Shown here: positions 58,885 to 64,000 of the stretch, piece by piece | How the letters are laid out: each line of letters starts with the position of its first letter | How positions within the stretch are numbered: position 1 is the first letter of the stretch | Source: Halichoerus grypus | Taxonomy: Eukaryota > Chordata > Mammalia > Carnivora > Phocidae | Direction: 5' to 3' | Assembly: GCF_964656455.1 (NCBI RefSeq) | Contig: NC_135718.1 | Span: 48,608,014 to 48,672,013 of the forward strand | Length of the DNA stretch: 64,000 nt | Made by a program: the position numbers and the translations under genes | Notes under the pieces: model-generated | Databases searched by the model: none | Told to the model about the DNA's origin: nothing | The model's input: only the letters and a program-made list of their open reading frames with translations

Positions 58885-59345
58885 GTGTTTCCATTTCTGA
58901 TCACCACTGTGATAAATTACCACAAACTTAGTGGCTCACGACACCAGCGATTATGCTCCCACAGCTCCGGAGGCCAGAAGTCTGTATGTAATTGGTTTCA
59001 CAGGGCTAACGTCAAGGCATCCGCCAGGCTGGTTCCTTCTGGTGGCTCTGATGGGGGCTCCTTCCCTTGCCTTTCACAGCGTCCAGCTGCCACCTGTGGT
59101 CCTGGTCCTGTGACCTGTCCCCCGTCTTTAAAAACCCATCACTGTGGTCTCTGTTCCCACTACCACATCTCCTGTGTTCTCATCTGCAGTCAGATCTCCC
59201 TCTGCTTCCCTCTTCTCTGGACCCTCGTGCTCACGTTGAGCAATAATCCAGGACACTCGCCCCATCTCAAGATCCTTCACTTAATTACACCTGCAGGGCC
59301 CCCTTTGCCAGATAAGACACTGGGTATTAGGACAAGCACATCGTG
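58885..59345 (-). mobile_element. MLT1-type MaLR solo LTR, antisense
   Basis: GATAAATTACCACAAACTTAGTGGC, CTCCGGAGGCCAGAAGTC, GGCTGGTTCCTTCTGGTGGC, CCATCTCAAGATCCTTCACTTAATTACACCTGCAG in inverted MLT1 order. No internal viral sequence. Confidence 0.85.
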
Positions 59346-60379
59346 GGGCTGTGCTTCCACCGACCACAGTGTGTCAACGAATGATGTTTGTAAAGGGTAT
59401 TGGGGGTAGGGGAGTCCCCAGCACGATCAGCAGGGGGGCCACACCTTGAAAACAGGCAAGGAAGACCGGTCCTTCATTTGGCTGGCCTGACTCTGCAGTA
59501 CTGCCCTTTGTCCTCCGTGGCCACTCCTGATTACCCCTTCTCACTGCTGAGTGACACGAGACTGGTTTCCTCAGCCTCAGACATCCCACTCACACCGTTT
59601 CCTGACTTCTGTTCCTTCCCTACCCTGCAGTTCTTGTCTTCATCCCAGATCCAGCATTGCACACGTCTCTCCTGCCCCATCTAGTTAGTGGAGTCAGAAC
59701 CCCAGGCCAGGCCAGGCCAGGATGATTTACTGCAGGCACATGGTCATGGGGAGGGAGAATGGAGCATGGCCACTGCCAAGGTGGGGGCGAGGGTCTCTGG
59801 AAGGTCAGCTTTGCTACAGGTCTTGTAGGGTCTTCCCCATGGTCAGGGTGCCCAAGGTGGCACTGGACAGCCAAGACGGCTCTTTGCAAGGGTTTGTTGG
59901 CTGAACACAGGAAATCCCTAGTGGCTCTGCCTGCTTCGGGAAGGGAGCTCCACATCACCAAGGGGGAGCTAGTGATAGGGCAATATACTGCCTGCTCAGC
60001 ACCCCTCGGCTTGGGGCCCCCAGAAGGGGCTTAGGAAGAAGGGACTGCCAGGTGCAAACATATCTTTCTTGACTCCAGGTTGGGGCGTTGTTTTAAGGAC
60101 CTTCGGGGTTTGGGTGTTTCTCTGGAGGACTCACTTGTCGTGATTCAGACAATCACGAGTGGGTACAGGGCAGGGCTGGGTGACCCCACACTCAGGATCT
60201 ACCTGGCCTTTCAGCAGTCTTACCTGCAAAGGGTCTAAGGCACAAGCAGCTAAGGAAGGCCAGGGCATTTGAGCGAAGGGTGGCAGGTGGAGCCTGAGGG
60301 CAGTACCCAGGCTCCAGACATTATGGTGTTTCTGGGAAGACGGTGGCCAAGTGGACGCTTCTGTGGGTATGACCCCCGA
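59346..60379. other. Unique intronic sequence
   Basis: Short (GGCCA)4-type run at 59703-59720. Nothing else recognised. Confidence 0.5.
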
Positions 60380-60600
60380 GAGGTGGGGTGGTGTGGTGAG
60401 GAGCGGGGACTCAGTCCCGGCTCTGCGTCTGCAGCTGCGTACCTTGGACGAGGTGTGTATCCTCCATAAACCTCAGTTTTCTGCAGAAACTGAGCACCTC
60501 CCACAAAGAGCATCTGCGTCCATGCAGTGAGCGAAAGCAGGTAAAGTACGTGGCATTTAGGAAGCACCTGCTAGAGATGAACCGCTCCTGTCATCGTTAC
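60380..60600 (+). repeat. MIR relic, sense
   Basis: GGACTCAGTCCCGGCTCTGCG, TAAACCTCAGTTTTCTGCAG, GCATTTAGGAAGCACC. Diverged. Confidence 0.65.
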
Positions 60601-60864
60601 CTGTGACGAGGAGAAGCTTCCTAGAAAGGGGACTAGGAGTTGGCAGCCACCCCCGCCCCCCTCCAGCCATGGCTGCTGGGGTTTGCTGCCTGAGACACCG
60701 CTGCGGACTGCCCAGCATGCCCGGGACGCTGCCCTGGAAGCTGGTGTGCCCTGTGTCGGGAGGCCGCTTCGTAGAGAACCACCAGGCCTCCACTAGCATC
60801 CCCGGCAGCCCGTTGCCCAGTCTCTCCGGGAGCAAGTGACAAAGGGAGGTGGGCAAAGCCCATG

Positions 60865-61000
60865 TCTGGAGACAGACCTGGCTCGAAGCCCAGTGCAGTC
60901 ACTTCCTAGTTGTGCAACTGCTCGGTTTCCCCGCCTGAAGATGGGAATCACGCCCAACTTGCTGGGCACTTTTAGGCTTCGGAGAGATGAAGGGTACCAT
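60865..61000 (+). repeat. MIR relic, sense
   Basis: GACCTGGCTCGAAGCCCAG, GTTGTGCAACTGCTCGGTTTCCCCGCCTG. Confidence 0.7.
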
Positions 61001-61637
61001 TCACAGAGTCCCTTCTTGGCCCCAGGCAGGGGGCCAGCTCTTTCCTGCGTTATCTATTTGACCTCCTTCCGGGAGGGCATCTGGTGCAGTCCCTGGCGGC
61101 TAGTGAGCCCTTAGCGAAGGGCCTCTTCTGCCAGGTGGCCTCCGCGGACCTTACAGTCCCGTGTCCCTGGGCTACAGCTGGGTGGAGTGCTGGGGAGGAA
61201 ACAGCCCTCTGCGGCTCATGGGGAGCCCAGCAGCTGGCTTCTTTGCTCCAGCCGCAGGGGAGTCTGCTGTTACAACTGTGGGCTTTTATAGCCATTCCTG
61301 GTGCCCAGCCTTGAGGCTGTTTTATGGGCCACTGTGTTCTTGGATCCACACCTCAGACAGGGCCGGCTGTCTCCCAGAGCCTCTGTGGGCCGCAGTGGTG
61401 TGTGGTGGGCACCCTGGGCTGCCTGTGAAAGGGAGGGGTGAGGGTGGGGTGGGCCGGGAGGCCAGCACCTGGGGTTTCCAGGGACCCCAAGGCCCTCAGA
61501 GAAAAGTGTCGGTTTTCTGGTTGTCCGCTTGGGATGAGAACTGTCTGCTAATCTTTAGGAAGGGAATGACAGCCTGGTTTCTATGCTCTGGCATAAGTTA
61601 ACCTCAAAGGACCTGAAGAGGAGACTTTGGTAGCTTA
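61001..61637. other. Unique GC-moderate intronic sequence
   Basis: No repeat or exon recognised. Overlapping frames are compositional. Confidence 0.5.
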
Positions 61638-61652
61638 AAAACTAATAAATGC

Positions 61653-61858
61653 TGGGGTGCCTGGGTGGCTCAGTCGGTTAAGAGGCTGCCTTCGGCCCAG
61701 GTCATGATCCCAGGGTCCTGGGATCGAGCCCCGCATCGGGCTCCCTGCTCAGCAGAGAGTCTGCTTCTCCCTTTCCCTCTGCCTGCCGCTCTGCCTACCT
61801 GTGCTATCGCTCTGTCAAATAAATAAATTAAAAAAAAAATCTTTAAAAAAAAATTTAT
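61653..61858 (+). mobile_element. CAN-SINE, sense
   Basis: GGGGTGCCTGGGTGGCTCAG; tail variant GCCGCTCTGCCTACCTGTGC differs from the other copies (a subfamily seen in arctoids, to my recollection). Perfect duplication AAAACTAATAAATGC at 61638-61652 and 61859-61873. Confidence 0.97.
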
Positions 61859-61901
61859 AAAACTAATAAATGCCATGTCTGCTGATTGCTTTATCTTATT
61901 T

Positions 61902-61998
61902 ATTTCATTTCATTTCATTTCATTTCATTTCATTTCATTATTTCATTTCATTTCATTTCATTATTTCATTTCATTATTTCATTTCATTTCTTATTTCC
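61902..61998. repeat. (ATTTC)n pentanucleotide microsatellite
   Basis: Long TTTCA/ATTTC run with occasional ATT loss (CATTATTTC) making 8-mer variants. Intronic and transcribed as UUUCA repeats in the KCNMA1 sense direction. Confidence 0.97.
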
Positions 61999-62069
61999 TT
62001 GCTCCCCACTGTCCTTGAGGAGAAAGGTTTTTTTTGGGGGGCCTAGAGTGGGTTTCACAGGAGGCAGTT

Positions 62070-62150
62070 TGGGGTAGGTAGTTAAAGGTCCAGGCTTAGT
62101 GTCATGCAAATCTCGGTTTGAATCCTGTCCTCGCTGTGTGTCCATTTTGA
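62070..62150 (+). repeat. MIR 5' fragment, sense
   Basis: GTAGTTAAAGGTCCAGGC...CTCGGTTTGAATCCTG is the tRNA-like MIR head. Confidence 0.65.
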
Positions 62151-62309
62151 CTGTCACCCGGCTGGAGAAGCACCACCAGCATTTGCTTCCCTGGGGCTGG
62201 AAGAGTCAACATGCTGCCGCATGTGGGGCGGCCCCAGACAATTCGGAGTTGCCCGGCCCCCATGTCAGGGGCTTCCCTGGAGAGGTTGTCAGTGGGTCCC
62301 CATTAATGT

Positions 62310-62475
62310 CTTGCATTCATTGCACATCGTTTAGTGTCCGGCACTATTGTAAGAGCTTCAGACTAACCCTCTGGGGTAGGAAACGTTACTATCCTCATTC
62401 TAGAGTTGGAGAGTGGAGGGTCAGTAACTTGTCCAAGGTCACACCGGTAAGTGGTAGAGCCGGGATGGGGATGCA
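62310..62475 (-). repeat. MIR relic, antisense
   Basis: GCATTCATTGCACATCGTTTAG, ACTATCCTCATTCTAGAGTTGG, CTTGTCCAAGGTCACACCGGTAAGTGGTAGAGCCGGG. Confidence 0.85.
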
Positions 62476-63720
62476 GGCAACCGACACCCGGTCCCCACTC
62501 ACGATCCCCCAGCCATCTTGCTCCTGAGGCTGTTCTCTCTCTGAGAAACTACGGTTCTGCATGAGTATTGGGCACTCCGGGGGTGGTGGGTCTGTGGAGG
62601 GAGCCTGCTGTATAATGGGAGGGGGTGGCTGTGAACTCAGGCTGACAGACTGCCCCAGCCGTCTCCCTGCCTGCACACTCTCGACTCCTTCCCCTAAACG
62701 CCCGCCAGGACCCCAAGGGGTGAGCGTGGGGTGTCCCGTCACTGAATGGATCTGTACCCTCCCCCCGCTAACACAGATGCTCAGACCTTGTCCTCCCAAA
62801 GGGACACAGCACCTGTCCCGGTGTTTGGTTCTCACGCCCCGCCCCACATCTTTGAAGTGGGCCATCAGAAGGAGATCTGTCCCAGCCTCCTTTCTGTCCT
62901 GGACTCCTTGCTGTCCCCGCAACCCCACCCCCTGCGTTCCCCCCTTCCCCTGCTGCCACGCTGTAGAAACCCCTGCTGAGGTGGAGGGGAGAGGGAGGCA
63001 AGGAACACGGAAGGAAGCCCAGAGGGAGGCTGGCCCTGCAGGGACTCCTGAGAACTCTGGCATCACAAATATCAGGGCCTGTTGCTTTATTTTTAGCAGC
63101 ATGAGGGGCCCTGAGGGCAACAGGGGGGGGATGTGGGAATCCTGTTTTTTGCTCTGTCTTGCTAATGGAACCTCTAGCAGTTTTTTTGCCTGATTTGTTT
63201 TCCTCTGAAGTCTGTCATGCTTGCAGCCCCAAAGCGTACCTCTCCTTCCACGCAGCTTGGAGTCACACAGCCATGGGGTCAACAGTCGGGCGCACCGCTT
63301 TCTTCCTACCGGCTCCAGCTTCTGGAGAAGGAAGGTGGCTGTCTCTCTCAGGCTTCATATACTTCCTCATCCTTTGCTGGGTTTTCTGAAAGCAGCCAGC
63401 TTCCCTACTAGATGAATGAATATTCCCAGAGGTGTTTCCTGGGACTGTTCTGAGAATGTTCCCGTGCCTGCCTTGGTTGCTTAGAACCCCTGAGCCTATG
63501 GCGGGGATGAGGGCGGTCACTTGGCGGGAGGGGCCTGCTGAGGGCTGGACAGTCCAAGGACGGCATGTGGGGTGCTCATCCCACCGCTGCAGGGCTGCCA
63601 GGAGTGCTTAGGATATGAGGACCTGTGTCAGTATAGGGGGAACAAATGGGAAGATGTGGGGCGGAGAAGCACCTGCTAATTTGGTACGCTCAGATTCTCT
63701 CTGTCCACCAGCACAATTTA
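62476..63720. other. Unique GC-rich intronic sequence; no gene called
   Basis: Both strands are open for long distances (295 codons minus, 210 codons plus) but neither frame has a domain, and the minus frame starts within a MIR. Treated as composition. Confidence 0.5.
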
Positions 63721-63772
63721 AAAACATAATAATAGCTTCATTGAGATGTCACTCTCATACCATAAAGCTTAG
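63721..63772 (-). mobile_element. Old L1 3' fragment, antisense (interrupted by SINE)
   Basis: AATAGCTTCATTGAGATGTCACTCTCATACCATAAAGCTTA resembles the inverted L1 3' UTR ATTGAGATATAATTCACATACC. Confidence 0.6.
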
Positions 63773-63774
63773 CC

Positions 63775-63989
63775 TTTTATTTTTTATTTTTATTTATTTT
63801 TTTAAAGATTTCACTTATTTATTTGACAGAGAGAGACAGTGAGAGAGGGAACACAAGCAGGGGGAGTGGGAGAGGGAGAAGCAAGCTTCCCGCGGAACAG
63901 GGAGCCCGATGCAGGGCTTGATATCAGGACCCTGAGATCATGATCTGAGCCAAAGGCTCAGCTTAACAACTGAGCCACCCAGACGCCCC
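63775..63989 (-). mobile_element. CAN-SINE, antisense
   Basis: Duplication AAAGCTTAGCC at 63764-63774 and 63990-64000, the last base of the window. The T-rich side has an extended TTTTATTTTTATTTATTTTT tail. Confidence 0.96.
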
Positions 63990-64000
63990 AAAGCTTAGCC

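Noticed and set aside
48500..59345. Possible endogenous retrovirus genes near the LTR-like relics
   Set aside because: Only solo-LTR-like sequence is visible; no gag, pol or env frame is present between or beside them.
62395..63282. 295-codon minus frame facing a 210-codon plus frame
   Set aside because: Minus frame overlaps a MIR relic; both look like compositional openness in GC-rich intron.

Overview
The window is mammalian nuclear DNA, almost certainly from a caniform carnivore. Sixteen carnivore-specific CAN-SINEs (tRNA-Lys-derived, with AAATAAAT tails) are scattered on both strands. Their sequence resembles bear, seal or mustelid (arctoid) copies more than dog SINEC_Cf; that last point is a judgement from memory. 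There is no prokaryotic, phage or CRISPR content.

The one confident protein-coding feature is coding exon 1 of KCNMA1, the BK (Slo1) calcium- and voltage-gated potassium channel alpha subunit, on the + strand at 30747-31133. It encodes the Gly- and Ser-rich N-terminus, the extra transmembrane segment S0 and the palmitoylated CCHC motif, and ends at an AAG|GTAACG donor. It lies in a CpG island of about 2.4 kb (29.56-32.0 kb) with a TATATAT box about 190 bp upstream of the start codon. The 5' leader holds a 26-codon uORF in strong Kozak context that stops 2 nt before the main ATG, and a second uORF that overlaps the start in another frame.

Region by region: 1-29.5 kb is 5' intergenic or regulatory flank. 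It contains an old antisense L1 (1.07-3.9 kb), L1-in-L1 nests (15.2-18.1 kb), a young L1 with an 18-bp perfect target-site duplication (23.74-24.74 kb), a CTCF-like motif (26.15 kb) and stretches of unique sequence that read like conserved non-coding elements. From 31.13 kb to the window end is KCNMA1 intron 1 (partial; exon 2 is not present). The intron carries an antisense L1 and a sense L1 that share an unexpected 143/159-bp duplicated block (41.04 and 43.12 kb), many MIR and L2 relics, MaLR-type LTR relics (48.5 and 58.9 kb), a MER5-like DNA transposon relic, a TTTCA-type pentanucleotide repeat (61.9 kb) and four antisense CAN-SINEs able in principle to supply splice acceptors.

I see no wholly new gene system. 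The observations most worth checking are the uORF pair abutting the KCNMA1 start, the duplicated L1-tail block, the two-step SINE insertion at 23.3 kb, the inverted-repeat pair at 4.6/6.06 kb and the candidate CTCF and enhancer-like blocks. Repeat family names come from visual recognition and no database search was run.
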